From NCBI RefSeq assembly GCF_039523555.1, contig NZ_BAAAFN010000013.1:1-64000 (forward strand): a DNA stretch of 64,000 nucleotides, written 5' to 3'. Position numbers and translations under genes: made by a program. A model generated the notes under the pieces. The model ran no database searches, was not told the DNA's origin, and was given only the letters and a program-made list of their open reading frames with translations. This DNA comes from Castellaniella daejeonensis (lineage in GTDB: Bacteria; Pseudomonadota; Gammaproteobacteria; Burkholderiales; Burkholderiaceae_B). The stretch's first letter is position 1, and each line of letters begins with the position of its first letter. Of the stretch, positions 36,212 through 45,097 are shown in pieces.

Positions 36212-37123
36212 ATGTTTGACCACCTCCCCAGCCGCCAGGCACTGGCCCTGATGCTGAGCCTGGCGATTGCAGGGCCTGCCCTAGCCCTGGAAACTCCCAG
36301 ATCCTCGCGCCTGGATCATCGCGTGCGCTATGTGAACTACAACGCCGCCGACGTGATCCAGCTGGACGCCGTGATCGGTGTGGCCACCCACATCGTGCTG
36401 GCCCCAGACGAACGCTACGTCTATCACGTCTTCGGTGACAGCCAGGCCTATGCCTTCACGTACAAGGACAATCACCTGTTCTTCAAGCCCACGGCCGAGG
36501 ATGCCAACACCAACCTGATCGTGGTGACCAACCAGCGCGATTACAGTTTTCGGCTGTCTTACAGCGACAGCCGCAGCGCCCCGGCCCTCTACAAGCTGGT
36601 CATCCGGTACCCAGAGGCTGAAGCCCGCAAGCGCGACCAGGCTGCCCAGCAAGCCGCCATTGAGCGATCCCTGCAGGCGACCCCCACTCGCGTGAATTGG
36701 CTGGCCTATACCCGAAACGGCGACACGGCGATTGCCCCAGTCCATGCCTGGGACGATGGCCGCCAGACCTGGCTGCAGTTTGCGCCTGGTGCCGATATCC
36801 CGGCGGTCTATCGGGTCACACCCGACGGCCAGGAAGTCATCACCAATTTTCACATGGCTGACGACCGCACCCTGGTGCTGCACCGGACATCCGCCCTGTG
36901 GCATCTGCGCCTGGGCGATCTGGTGCTCGCCATCCACAACGAGACCTATGGCGCAACGCCGCCACCAGCACATACCGGGACGGCATCGCCGACGGTCAAG
37001 CGGCGGATCAAGGGCCAATCTTCACAGGCCCCGCAAGGGCGACCAGCCAGCAGCCAGCCCTCGGGCATGCCCGTGCCCTCTTTCCGGGTTCGAGAAGTGA
37101 GCCCAGCAAGGAATACCCCATGA
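36212..37123 (+). CDS. virB9: VirB9-like outer-membrane core protein
   Basis: 303 aa. Signal peptide to about A-L-A (25), an N-terminal beta domain (SRLDHRVRYVNYNAADVIQLDAVIGVATHIVLAPDE) and the C-terminal VirB9 domain (VYRVTPDGQEVITNFHMADDRTLVLHRTSALWHLRLG), with a Pro/Ser-rich tail. With VirB7 and VirB10 it forms the outer-membrane core. The stop overlaps virB10 as ATGA. Confidence 0.93.
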   Translation: MFDHLPSRQALALMLSLAIAGPALALETPRSSRLDHRVRYVNYNAADVIQLDAVIGVATHIVLAPDERYVYHVFGDSQAYAFTYKDNHLFFKPTAEDANTNLIVVTNQRDYSFRLSYSDSRSAPALYKLVIRYPEAEARKRDQAAQQAAIERSLQATPTRVNWLAYTRNGDTAIAPVHAWDDGRQTWLQFAPGADIPAVYRVTPDGQEVITNFHMADDRTLVLHRTSALWHLRLGDLVLAIHNETYGATPPPAHTGTASPTVKRRIKGQSSQAPQGRPASSQPSGMPVPSFRVREVSPARNTP

Positions 37124-38277
37124 ATCATGAACCATACGGCGGGCCGCTAAGCGATTCGGCCACCACCCCTGATAAAGCAGGCCAACCGGACAATCCTGGC
37201 CGCGATCACCCGAAGCTGGAGCGTGAGCCCCTGGACCTGGGCAACACCGGCCGCAGCGCCCCGCGCGGTGCCCGGGCCTTTCTGTGGCTCACCATCCTCG
37301 TGGCTCTCGCCGTGGCCGCAGGCGTGCTGCTCAAAGCCTGGGGGCGCGACACCGAGAAGACCAGCGCCACGGGCCTGGAAGCTGACCAGAGCGGCATCAC
37401 CAACCGCCTGACGGCTCCAAAGGTCGAACGCCCGGCCCCAGCAATCAAGCCAGAAGCACCGCCTCCACCCACAGAACCAAGCCGCTCCTACTATGTCCCC
37501 CCGCCCATGCCTGCCGCACCACCGCCCGTGGATGAAGTGGCTCAACGCAGGCTCGCGAGCCCCCTGAATGCCGGTGCCGCCGATGGAGGCTCCGCAGCCA
37601 GCCACCCCGCTGATCCTGGCGGGCCACTGGCCGACGCCGGGCCGCTTGCCGACAAGCTACGGCCCCTGGAACTCGCACCATCGGTCGCGGGCCAACTGGG
37701 TGACCGCAATTTCCTGCTCACCCAGGGCACCATGATCGACTGCACGCTGCAGACCAAATTGGTCAGCACCCAGGCGGGGCTATTGACCTGCCTGGCGACC
37801 CACGACGTGATGAGCACCAACGGCAAAGTGAAGCTGATCGACGCCGGGACCAAGTTCACGGGCTATCAGTCCGGCGGCATCGTGCAGGGCCAGGCCCGCG
37901 CCTTTGTCACCTGGAACCGGCTGGAGACGCCCGCTGGTGTGATCGTCAATCTTGGGTCACCGGGCACCGACCCCTTGGGCGAAGCGGGCGTAGATGGTCA
38001 CATCGATAATCATTTCTGGCAGCGCTTTGGCAACGCCATCCTGCTGTCGCTGGTCGGAGACTTCGGCAGCTGGGCAGCCAACCAAGGGCAGTCTGGCAGC
38101 AACAACATCCGTTTCGACAACACCCGCGAAGGCGGTCAGGAAGTTGTCGCCAAGATCCTGGAAAAGTCGCTCGACATCCCTCCCACCCTTTACAAGAACC
38201 AGGGCACGCGCATCGGCATCATGGTGGCGCGAGACCTGGACTTCAGCCAAGTCTATGACCTTGAACCCATCCCCTGA
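37120..38277 (+). CDS. virB10: VirB10-like core protein
   Basis: 385 aa from ATG 37120. Cytoplasmic N-terminus, one membrane helix (about 52-73), a Pro-rich linker (about 100-140, PPPPTEPSRSYYVPPPMPAAPPP) and the C-terminal TrbI/VirB10 beta-barrel domain (NFLLTQGTMIDCTLQTKLVSTQAGLLTC; RAFVTWNRLETPAGVIVNLGSPGTDPLGEAGVDGHIDNHFWQRFG). It spans inner and outer membranes. The 3' end overlaps virB11 by 23 bases. Confidence 0.93.
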   Translation: MNHEPYGGPLSDSATTPDKAGQPDNPGRDHPKLEREPLDLGNTGRSAPRGARAFLWLTILVALAVAAGVLLKAWGRDTEKTSATGLEADQSGITNRLTAPKVERPAPAIKPEAPPPPTEPSRSYYVPPPMPAAPPPVDEVAQRRLASPLNAGAADGGSAASHPADPGGPLADAGPLADKLRPLELAPSVAGQLGDRNFLLTQGTMIDCTLQTKLVSTQAGLLTCLATHDVMSTNGKVKLIDAGTKFTGYQSGGIVQGQARAFVTWNRLETPAGVIVNLGSPGTDPLGEAGVDGHIDNHFWQRFGNAILLSLVGDFGSWAANQGQSGSNNIRFDNTREGGQEVVAKILEKSLDIPPTLYKNQGTRIGIMVARDLDFSQVYDLEPIP

Positions 38278-39274
38278 GCCGCTGCCCTTTGACCGGGCGA
38301 TTGCGGTCAAGACCTTTCTGCGGCCACTGGCCGCCCACCTGGCCGATCCTGCCGTCACCGAGATCGCCATCGTGCGGGCGGGCGAACTCTACACCCGGGT
38401 CCGTGGGGCCTGGCAGCTGCATGACTGCAAGATGCTGACCTACCCGCATCTGGAGGCCCTGGCCACGGCTCTCGCGGCCTACAACCACATGGCCAAGGGC
38501 CCCATCCTGTCGGTACTGCTGCCGGGTGGCGAACGCGGCCAGATCGTGCAGCCCCCGGCCTGCCTGGACGGGACGATGGCCATCAATATCCGCAAGCACA
38601 CCCAGACGGCCTTTACGCTGGATGAACTGCAGGCCCAGGGGGCATTCGATGCCGTCGCAGACATCGCTGCGCAACGCGAAGCGTGTGGCCTGTCTGCGAC
38701 GGACCAGCAGCTCATGGCGCTCAAATCCGCAGGCGACATCCCCGCCTTTCTGCATGCGGCCATCCAGGCGCGCAAGAACCTGGTCGTAGCCGGTGCCACG
38801 GGGTCGGGCAAGACCACCTTTGCCCGATCCCTGATTGACCGAGTACCCGTCGATGAACGGCTCATCACCATCGAGGACGTGCACGAGCTCATCCTGCCCC
38901 GCCACCGCAACTGCATCCATCTCATGTATGGCGGCACGCGAGGCCGTGTGTCGGCCACCGACAGCCTGGCCGCCTGCATGCGCCTGTCCCCGGACCGGAT
39001 CTTCCTGGCCGAGCTGCGCGGGCCCGAGACCTGGGATTACCTGGCGGCCTTGAACACTGGGCATCCGGGGTCGGTCACGACCACCCATGCGAATGGTGCC
39101 GTCGATACATTCGACCGGCTGGCCGTGCTCATCAAGCAATCGCCCTCGGGCGGCAATCTGGATCTGGCCACCATTCAGGCATTCCTGCGCCAGACCGTGG
39201 ACATCGTGCTGTATTTCGAGCGCTTTCAGCTCAAGGAACTGTGGTTCGAGCCGCAACGGCACGGGCCTGAGTAA
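38255..39274 (+). CDS. virB11: VirB11 hexameric ATPase
   Basis: 339 aa. N-terminal domain and RecA-like ATPase domain with Walker A GATGSGKTTFARSL (about 180), Asp box ITIEDVHEL, Walker B RIFLAELRGPE and the His box TGHPGSVTTTHAN, all diagnostic of VirB11/PulE-type ATPases. It switches the system between pilus assembly and DNA transfer. ATG 38255 gives a 23-base overlap with virB10; a TTG at 38261 is an alternative. Last gene of the virB cluster. Confidence 0.94.
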   Translation: MTLNPSPEPLPFDRAIAVKTFLRPLAAHLADPAVTEIAIVRAGELYTRVRGAWQLHDCKMLTYPHLEALATALAAYNHMAKGPILSVLLPGGERGQIVQPPACLDGTMAINIRKHTQTAFTLDELQAQGAFDAVADIAAQREACGLSATDQQLMALKSAGDIPAFLHAAIQARKNLVVAGATGSGKTTFARSLIDRVPVDERLITIEDVHELILPRHRNCIHLMYGGTRGRVSATDSLAACMRLSPDRIFLAELRGPETWDYLAALNTGHPGSVTTTHANGAVDTFDRLAVLIKQSPSGGNLDLATIQAFLRQTVDIVLYFERFQLKELWFEPQRHGPE

Positions 39275-39361
39275 GCAGCCCGTCCCTTTCATTATCCACG
39301 GCCACGCAGCCCCGTCTGCTGGCTCTATCCCCCTGTACCCGTGTGAGGCGCTGCACACGAC

Positions 39362-39388
39362 CAGGCAGGCCTTATGCGGGCCTGTCTG
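39362..39388 (+). promoter_or_regulatory. Hairpin in the trfA leader
   Basis: Ten-bp stem, CAGGCAGGCC against GGCCTGTCTG with one G-U wobble, 7-base loop holding the out-of-use upstream ATG. The stem ends directly at the GGAG ribosome-binding site of trfA, so folding could limit initiation. It may set the initiator level. Confidence 0.45.
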
Positions 39389-39397
39389 GAGTATTTC

Positions 39398-40315
39398 ATG
39401 ACCACATCCACACGCCTGCCCTTTCACAACGACAGCAACCTGCTGCGCCTGTCGGCTGCCATGCAACGCGCCCAGCAAAAGGCCCAGCACGCCCTTGCCG
39501 CCGCCGCTGAAAAGGAGGCCCATACCCCGGCCCCCTTCATCGTGCCCGGCATCAATGAGACGGCCCGCGCCATTCCCAACTACATCGCCCGCAGCGCCAT
39601 CTTCGCGCCCGTGCGCCGGGGCTGGCGAGCGATGCACGATGACACCGTCTTTCTGCAGGGCACGAACATTCTGCTCAAGGGCTCGGGCAAGCAGTTGACC
39701 GAGGATCACGCCGATATCTGGATGCACGCCATGTACCTGCAGACCACCGCCTTGCTGGGTGAGGCCCCCACCATCAACCGTGCAGACTTTCTGCGCGGCA
39801 TGGGCAGACCCACTGGGGGCAGTCAGTACGACTGGCTGCACGAGGGCATGAAGGATCTGGCGCGTTTTACCCTATGCATCGAGGCACGGCGCAAGAACGG
39901 CACGGTCAAGTACAGCTACGGCAACCCCCCATCGGCCCGCGTACTGGCCATGATCGGTGGCTTCGATTACGACGAACGCAGCGGCAGCTACACGATCTAT
40001 GCCGATCCCCGCTGGGCGCAGATCTTCAGCAATCGGGAATACGCCCTGGTGGACTGGCCCAAGCGTCTGCAGATGCGCCACGACCTGTCCAAAAGCCTGC
40101 AGCGCCTGATCGGCACATCGGCCGATACGCAGCAAAAGTACAGCCTGGAGATCCTGAAGGAACGCGCCCAGTACACCGGCCGCCTGCGGGATTTTCGGGT
40201 GACGCTGGAGCGCAGCCTGGCCGAACTGGAGGCCCTGGAAGTGATCGCGGAACCCCGTATCGAGGCCGCCACCCGAGGCCACGAACAAGCAGTCTGGACC
40301 CGTCTGGATCGCTGA
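39398..40315 (+). CDS. trfA: TrfA-like plasmid replication initiator
   Basis: 305 aa from ATG 39398 (GGAG seven bases upstream; an in-frame ATG at 39374 lacks one). TrfA family features: ARAIPNYIARSAIFAPVRRG, FLQGTNILLKGSGKQLTEDHADIWMHAMYLQ, then two winged-helix-like regions (INRADFLRGMGRPTGGSQYDWLHEGMKDLARFTLCIE; LQRLIGTSADTQQKYSLEILKERA). TrfA proteins bind iterons and melt oriV. The iteron array lies just downstream, supporting a functional replication unit. Confidence 0.88.
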   Translation: MTTSTRLPFHNDSNLLRLSAAMQRAQQKAQHALAAAAEKEAHTPAPFIVPGINETARAIPNYIARSAIFAPVRRGWRAMHDDTVFLQGTNILLKGSGKQLTEDHADIWMHAMYLQTTALLGEAPTINRADFLRGMGRPTGGSQYDWLHEGMKDLARFTLCIEARRKNGTVKYSYGNPPSARVLAMIGGFDYDERSGSYTIYADPRWAQIFSNREYALVDWPKRLQMRHDLSKSLQRLIGTSADTQQKYSLEILKERAQYTGRLRDFRVTLERSLAELEALEVIAEPRIEAATRGHEQAVWTRLDR

Positions 40316-40420
40316 AAATCCATCGTCATAACATCGCGCCTATCAATTCAGACGGCGCCAAACAGGTCAAAAATTGATCAATGAATGACCAATTTTTGTT
40401 TGTGGATAAGTGTCTTTGAG

Positions 40421-40503
40421 CATCGGCATAAGATCGCGCCTGCATCGGCATAACATCGCGGCTTATCGGCATAGCATCGCGCTTTATCGGCATAACATCG
40501 CGC
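40421..40503 (+). repeat. Four direct iterons, consensus YATCGGCATAACATCGCG
   Basis: Copies at 40421, 40443, 40464 and 40485, spaced 22, 21 and 21 bases, so on one helix face. Variants: AAGATCG in copy 1 and AGCATCG in copy 3. A fifth, isolated copy with one change (CATCGTCATAACATCGCG) is at 40321. These are the likely TrfA-binding sites. Confidence 0.85.
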
Positions 40504-40554
40504 TCAGTTTTTGGAAACCCGCATGGATAGGGGCTTTCCAGCCATCTAAACGCC

Positions 40555-40583
40555 TTCTACCTTTCTTCTACCTTATTTCTACC
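40555..40583 (+). repeat. Three 11-bp-phased TTCTACC repeats
   Basis: TTCTACC at 40555, 40566 and 40577, exactly 11 bases apart, within a pyrimidine-rich tract between the iterons and the second DnaA box. Position and phasing suggest a duplex-unwinding element or strand-loading site of the origin. Confidence 0.6.
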
Positions 40584-40773
40584 AGCAAGGCCTGTGGATA
40601 AGTCCATCTACCATCCAGCCTGATCGCCTCATCCCCAGACCATCTCAGCCTGCCACGCAGCGCAGCCGCTTGGCGGCTGCATTGGTCAGCAACGGACCAA
40701 CACCCGCCCTTTCGGGCAAGCCCTCTTTCCCTCCATCGTCATCGCCCTGAACCCGCAGGGCCAAGGAGTTCTC

Positions 40774-41244
40774 ATGTCCCAGAACCCACACGCAAATCTC
40801 GACACCCGGATGCTCGCCATCGCCCATCGGGCCGCCCGTGAAGGCATCGGAGCCCTCAGCCTAGGCGAAGCGCTGACCGCCGCCCTGGTGCTGGATCGCA
40901 GTGACTGGCTGCAGGAACGCGGCTACAGCATCGCTGACGCCCTGGATCGTATCGGCAGCGACTGGGCCGCCCGCATCCCGACAGTTGCCCGGCAATTCCA
41001 GATGGAGCTGGCCCAGGCCCGGCTGCGCTTCTCGTTCGAGATCGTGCCGCGTGAAGGCGACGGCGAAGGCTACCTGCTGCGCCTGCTCGATCACAACCAG
41101 GAAGTCGGCTGCGGGCATTTCCCCGCCCGTGGCCAGTCCGTGCGCTTTGCCGATGATCAATGCGCCTATGACGAAGCCCACGCCGCAGGCCTGGCCTGGC
41201 TGGACGGCAAGCAAGCCACCGTGCTGCCCGCCCTGCATCACTGA
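40774..41244 (+). CDS. Hypothetical protein between oriV and the DNA-processing operon
   Basis: 156 aa, no signal peptide or membrane helix. The N-terminal half is helical (MLAIAHRAAREGIGALSLGEALTAALVLDRSDWL), the C-terminal half looks alpha/beta (FSFEIVPREGDGEGYLLRLLDHNQEVGCGHF). AAGGAG seven bases before the ATG. The family is not recognised. It may be the first gene of the operon leading to the relaxase. Confidence 0.6.
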   Translation: MSQNPHANLDTRMLAIAHRAAREGIGALSLGEALTAALVLDRSDWLQERGYSIADALDRIGSDWAARIPTVARQFQMELAQARLRFSFEIVPREGDGEGYLLRLLDHNQEVGCGHFPARGQSVRFADDQCAYDEAHAAGLAWLDGKQATVLPALHH

Positions 41245-41294
41245 GGCCAGTCATGGCACCCCACCCACCGCTTTGAAAATCACAAGGAGCTTCC

Positions 41295-41798
41295 ATGAAC
41301 TCTGCCGCCAACGTGGCTGAGCTAAAGCGCCTGCTGAGCCAGACTGACGAACGCGCCAGCCTGGCCGCCCGGCTACGTCCCTTGATGCCCTATCTCCAGA
41401 CCTGCGTGGACACTGGCCTGCCCTACGCCGCTTTGCTCGATGACCTGGCCCTGGCAGGCCTGCCAATCAAGCCACGACTGCTGGAGCGCTCGCTGTATCG
41501 CTGGCGCAAGACCAGACGCTCACCGGGCAATCAGCCCGAGAAAAGCCCAGCCTATCCAGCCGATGAGCCAGACCAGCCCAGTAACGCTGCCGCTGAAATC
41601 CACACAGCTGCGGATCAAGCCATCCAGGGTCGCCCGCGACGCATCGAAACCCCTGGCGATCTGCGCCAGATCCGTGACATGCACATCGACCTGGAAGCCT
41701 TACGCCTTGAAGGCGAAGCCCTGCGCAAAGCACAGCAGCGAAAAGAGCGCACCCGTCACCCGTCATCCCCCTCTTCGTCCCAGGAGTCATCCTCATGA
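41295..41798 (+). CDS. TraK/StbA-like DNA-binding protein (by position and fold)
   Basis: 167 aa. The segment RLRPLMPYLQTCVDTGLPYAALLDDLALAGLPIKPRLLERSLYRWRK (about 28-72) resembles the helical DNA-binding core of small plasmid proteins such as RK2 TraK. The C-terminal half is polar and low-complexity. It directly precedes and overlaps (ATGA) an StbB-like ATPase, matching stbA-stbB or traK-traL gene orders. Likely binds the transfer origin or a centromere-like site; assignment is tentative. Confidence 0.55.
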   Translation: MNSAANVAELKRLLSQTDERASLAARLRPLMPYLQTCVDTGLPYAALLDDLALAGLPIKPRLLERSLYRWRKTRRSPGNQPEKSPAYPADEPDQPSNAAAEIHTAADQAIQGRPRRIETPGDLRQIRDMHIDLEALRLEGEALRKAQQRKERTRHPSSPSSSQESSS

Positions 41799-42514
41799 AA
41801 GTCGCCATCCTCAACTACAGCGGTTCCGTCGGCAAAACTGTCACCGCATCCCATCTGCTCGCCCCGCGCATGAATGGGGCCCAGATCTTCGCCATCGAAA
41901 CCACCAACGAAACCGCAGGCGATCTCGGGCTGGACATCGACCAGCTGCGCGGCGAGCAATTCGGCAAGCTGTTTCGGGATTTGCTCACGCTGGACGATGC
42001 CATCGTGGACGTGGGCGCCAGCAACATCGAAGATTTTCTGACGGCCATGAACCGCTACGAAGGCGCCTATGAGGAGCTGGACTACTTCGTGCTGCCGGTG
42101 ATCAACACCGGCAAGGCCCAGCGCGAAACCATCAAGACCGTGATGGCGCTTTCAGGCCTCGGAGTCGCCGCCGACCGCATCCGCGTGCTATTCAACCGGG
42201 TGGAAACTACCGTCGAAGATGAATTCATGCCCATCACGACTTACGCCCTGAAGAACGGCGCATTCGTGGCCAACCCCAAGGCCGCCGTCTTCGAAAACGA
42301 AGTCTTCGAGCTGCTGGCCGATGGGCGCACCACCATTGCAGAGGTCCTGGCCGATCAGACCGACTACCGGGCATTACTGCGCAGCACCGATCCCGGCGAC
42401 CGTCAACGGATCGCCCACCTGAGCAACCGCCACGCACTTCGGGCCCTGGCCAAGCCCGTGGACCGGCAGCTGAATCGCGCCTTCACCGCGCTTTTCGCGG
42501 CTGCTCAGGAATAA
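41795..42514 (+). CDS. stbB: StbB-like ParA-family ATPase
   Basis: 239 aa. A deviant Walker A at the N-terminus (NYSGSVGKTVTA, about 7-18), TLDDAIVDVGASNIEDFL as Walker-B-like block, and FDYFVLPVINTGKAQRETIKTV, a pattern typical of plasmid StbB proteins. In R388 StbB works with StbA to balance plasmid stability and transfer. It is flanked by genes in the matching stbA and stbC positions. Confidence 0.82.
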   Translation: MKVAILNYSGSVGKTVTASHLLAPRMNGAQIFAIETTNETAGDLGLDIDQLRGEQFGKLFRDLLTLDDAIVDVGASNIEDFLTAMNRYEGAYEELDYFVLPVINTGKAQRETIKTVMALSGLGVAADRIRVLFNRVETTVEDEFMPITTYALKNGAFVANPKAAVFENEVFELLADGRTTIAEVLADQTDYRALLRSTDPGDRQRIAHLSNRHALRALAKPVDRQLNRAFTALFAAAQE

Positions 42515-42518
42515 GCCC

Positions 42519-42947
42519 ATGGCCGACGAACGCAACCCGGCGCGTACCAAACTGGATTTCCTGTACCGCGAGGTGCTGGGTGAAGTCGCCGGCCTCGTGG
42601 ATCGGCTCGAAACCGTCAGCACAAACCTGGATACCGCCCAACAGCAGATCCAGACCGTGGCCGACACCCAGCAGGTCCTGCCCCAGCAACTGGCCCGACA
42701 GCTCACGGCCACCCTGGATGCCACCGCCAAGCCCATTCACCAACAGCACCAGCAGGCCATCCAGGCCATGCTGGATGCGACCAACACCCGGCTGGATCGC
42801 CTGGCCCAGGAGGCAGCCCAGTGTGCACGCATCACGCACCGAGCCGCCCGGCGCATGACACTCATCGCCGTAGTCATTGGCGGTGCCTCTGGTGTGCTGG
42901 GCGGGTTGCTCGCAGGTTTGGCGCTGGGCCAGTGGCTGATCCCCTGA
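42519..42947 (+). CDS. StbC/TraM-like membrane-anchored protein (by position)
   Basis: 142 aa. Long amphipathic helical region (about 15-110, LDRLETVSTNLDTAQQQIQTVADTQQVLPQQLARQL) likely forming a coiled coil, then one C-terminal membrane helix (LIAVVIGGASGVLGGLLAGLALGQW). The same shape is seen in RK2 TraM and MobB-type accessory proteins. It lies between stbB and the coupling protein. No sequence-level family could be fixed. Confidence 0.6.
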   Translation: MADERNPARTKLDFLYREVLGEVAGLVDRLETVSTNLDTAQQQIQTVADTQQVLPQQLARQLTATLDATAKPIHQQHQQAIQAMLDATNTRLDRLAQEAAQCARITHRAARRMTLIAVVIGGASGVLGGLLAGLALGQWLIP

Positions 42948-42963
42948 TTCTACGAAGGCTCCC

Positions 42964-44562
42964 ATGTCTACCTTGATTTCCCCCATCACCCGGCGGCGCA
43001 TTGCCGCCTTTTCCCTGGCGCTCTTTCCTATGGGGGCCTGGATGACCGCTGCCACCTACGGCAGCGGCATCGCCTGGCGTGACTGGAATCGCCAGATGGC
43101 CTGGCATTTCGTGAAGCTCACCCCAGGCTATCCCCTGCTCTACGGGGCACTGGGCGTAGGCCTGACTCTGGCCCTGGCCTTGATTCTCTTTGTTGGCCGC
43201 ACCGCGAAAACCGAAGGTTTCGAAGGGGCCGCCTACAAGCGTTTCGTGCGCGGCACCCGCATGACCACGGCCAAACACCTGGCAAAGCTCTGCACTGAAC
43301 CTGGCAAACAGCAGATCGACGTGGCAGGCATCCCCATGCCCACCGCGAATGAAAACCTGCATCTTCTGGTGAGTGGTGCCACAGGGTCCGGGAAATCGGT
43401 GCTGCTGCGCAATATGGCAGCATCCGTGCTGGCACGATCCCGCACGCATCGGCACCATCTGCCTGGCCAACCGCCCATGCGCAACGACCGTATGATCGTC
43501 ATCGATCCCAATGGCGATCTGCTCAGCAAATTCTGGCAACCCGGCGATGTGATCCTGAACCCCTATGACGCCAGAACCCAGGGCTGGTCCTTCTTCAACG
43601 AAGTCCGTGCCGACTACGACTGGAAACGCCTCGCACACTCCCTGGTGCCCATGAGCCAGGACAAGAACGCCGAGGAATGGAACGACTTCGGACGGCTGCT
43701 GCTGCGCGAAACCGCGAAGAAGCTGTACCAGCTGCAAGGCACCGAGGCCAGCATCATGGATCTGTTTCGTCTCTGCACCATCGAGGATCCGAAGGTGCTC
43801 AAACAGTTCCTGGACGGCACCCTGGCTGAATCCCTGTTCGTCGGCTCCAGCGAAGCCAGCAAGGCGCTGTCGTCCGCCAGATTCGTGCTCTCCAACAAGC
43901 TGTCCGAGCACACCAGCATGAAGCCTGGCCCCTTCTCCATCCGTGACTGGCTGGACAGGCCGGGCGGCGGAAACCTGTACATCAACTGGCGCGAAGACAT
44001 GATGAGCTCCATGCGGCCCCTGGTGTCGTCCTGGGCCGATGTCTTCATCACTTCGATTCTGTCCATGCCCGAAGGCACCGACAGGCGCTGGTGGCTTTTC
44101 ATTGACGAACTGGCGAGCCTGGAGGCGCTGCCGTCACTGGAAGCGGGGCTCACCAAAGGCCGCAAAAATGGGCTGCGCATCGTGGCTGGCCTGCAGAGCA
44201 CATCCCAGCTGGAACACCTGTACGGCAGGACGATGGCCACCACCATCCGGGCGAGTTTCCGCAACCTGGTCGTGTTGGGCGGATCCCGTACCGACCCGCA
44301 GACCGCCCGCGACATGAGCGAAAGCCTTGGCAAACACGAGGTCGAGCGGCCAAAATACAGCGTCAGCCGCAGCGTGGATCATCGGAACACGTCGGATAAC
44401 ATGGATCGGACGGTTGAGGACGTGGTGACGGCGGCGCAGATCCAGGCGCTGCCGGTGCTGGAGGGGTATGTGGCGTTGGCGGGGGATTTGCCGGTGGCCA
44501 GGGTGCAGATTCGATACCGGGGCTTTTCCGAAAAGACGACCGCATTCTTGGATAAACGCTAA
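42964..44562 (+). CDS. TrwB/TraD-like type IV coupling protein
   Basis: 532 aa. Two N-terminal membrane helices (about 12-32 and 55-78), then an ATPase domain with Walker A SGATGSGKSVLL (about 137-148), IVIDPNGD after it, Walker B WWLFIDELASLEALPSLE (about 378-395) and GLQSTSQLEHLYG. This is the TraD/TrwB branch with a DNA-binding domain. It brings the relaxase-DNA complex to the VirB channel. The gene order coupling protein then relaxase parallels R388 trwB-trwC. Confidence 0.92.
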   Translation: MSTLISPITRRRIAAFSLALFPMGAWMTAATYGSGIAWRDWNRQMAWHFVKLTPGYPLLYGALGVGLTLALALILFVGRTAKTEGFEGAAYKRFVRGTRMTTAKHLAKLCTEPGKQQIDVAGIPMPTANENLHLLVSGATGSGKSVLLRNMAASVLARSRTHRHHLPGQPPMRNDRMIVIDPNGDLLSKFWQPGDVILNPYDARTQGWSFFNEVRADYDWKRLAHSLVPMSQDKNAEEWNDFGRLLLRETAKKLYQLQGTEASIMDLFRLCTIEDPKVLKQFLDGTLAESLFVGSSEASKALSSARFVLSNKLSEHTSMKPGPFSIRDWLDRPGGGNLYINWREDMMSSMRPLVSSWADVFITSILSMPEGTDRRWWLFIDELASLEALPSLEAGLTKGRKNGLRIVAGLQSTSQLEHLYGRTMATTIRASFRNLVVLGGSRTDPQTARDMSESLGKHEVERPKYSVSRSVDHRNTSDNMDRTVEDVVTAAQIQALPVLEGYVALAGDLPVARVQIRYRGFSEKTTAFLDKR

Positions 44563-44581
44563 AACCGAAGGAACATTGCTC

Positions 44582-45097
44582 ATGTATGAACAGAGGACCG
44601 CAGAATTGCAAAGTTTCATAATGTCAATCAGCGATCCAAGGATCCGGCCATTCCTCGATCTGAAGAAGTTGTGTCAGTCAGGCATATACGACCTTGCTGT
44701 GAAAATGGCGACAGCGCATGCAGTCCAGCATGGAGATTTTTGCTATCTGCAAAAAATCCTGATCGTTTTAGATGGCAGTATTCATGTCAATGAATTTATT
44801 GCCTCACTTCGGCCAAAGCTGAACTTCATCATCATGGATGCAAAACCACGCTACTTCAAAAAAGCAACTCCCGAGCGAATTGCCGAGGTAAACAAACGCG
44901 CCCAGAAAAACCGAACAGCTACCACAGCAGTTGACTTGTCTAAGCCCATAACGAAGAGAGCAGCAAAAAACATGTTCAAGTCAACTTCAACAGCGCAACC
45001 CACAAGGCGTAGAGCGAAAGGGGAAAAGTCCAGTCATGACATCATGGATTCTCGGCTCATGCTCCCGGGCAGCTACGGAACCGGACGCAGAAAGTAG
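44582..45097 (+). CDS. Hypothetical protein between coupling protein and relaxase
   Basis: 171 aa. GAAGGAAC precedes the ATG. An N-terminal helical domain (LQSFIMSISDPRIRPFLDLKKLCQSGIYDLAVKMATAHAVQHGDFCYLQKILIVLDGSIHVNEFI) and a strongly basic C-terminal tail (from about 110: KKATPERIAEVNKRAQKNR..., RRRAKGEK). The basic tail suggests nucleic-acid contact. Codon use is more AT-rich than its neighbours. The family is not recognised. Confidence 0.6.
   Translation: MYEQRTAELQSFIMSISDPRIRPFLDLKKLCQSGIYDLAVKMATAHAVQHGDFCYLQKILIVLDGSIHVNEFIASLRPKLNFIIMDAKPRYFKKATPERIAEVNKRAQKNRTATTAVDLSKPITKRAAKNMFKSTSTAQPTRRRAKGEKSSHDIMDSRLMLPGSYGTGRRK

Larger units (their letters stand above)
40316..40773. other. 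Iteron-type replication origin (oriV) region
   Basis: 458 bases without a gene. In order: one iteron-like copy (40321-40339), an AT-rich near-perfect 13-bp inverted repeat (40368-40398) that may end trfA transcription, a perfect DnaA box TGTGGATAA (40401-40409), four iterons (40421-40503), three phased T-rich repeats (40555-40583), a second perfect DnaA box (40593-40601), and a GC hairpin (40662-40680). Layout matches iteron plasmid origins next to their initiator gene. Confidence 0.8.

Noticed and set aside
40421..40503. CRISPR-like array
   Set aside because: Units are 21-22 bp with only a few bases between conserved cores, beside an initiator gene and DnaA boxes; these are iterons. No CRISPR array or cas gene is present in the window.
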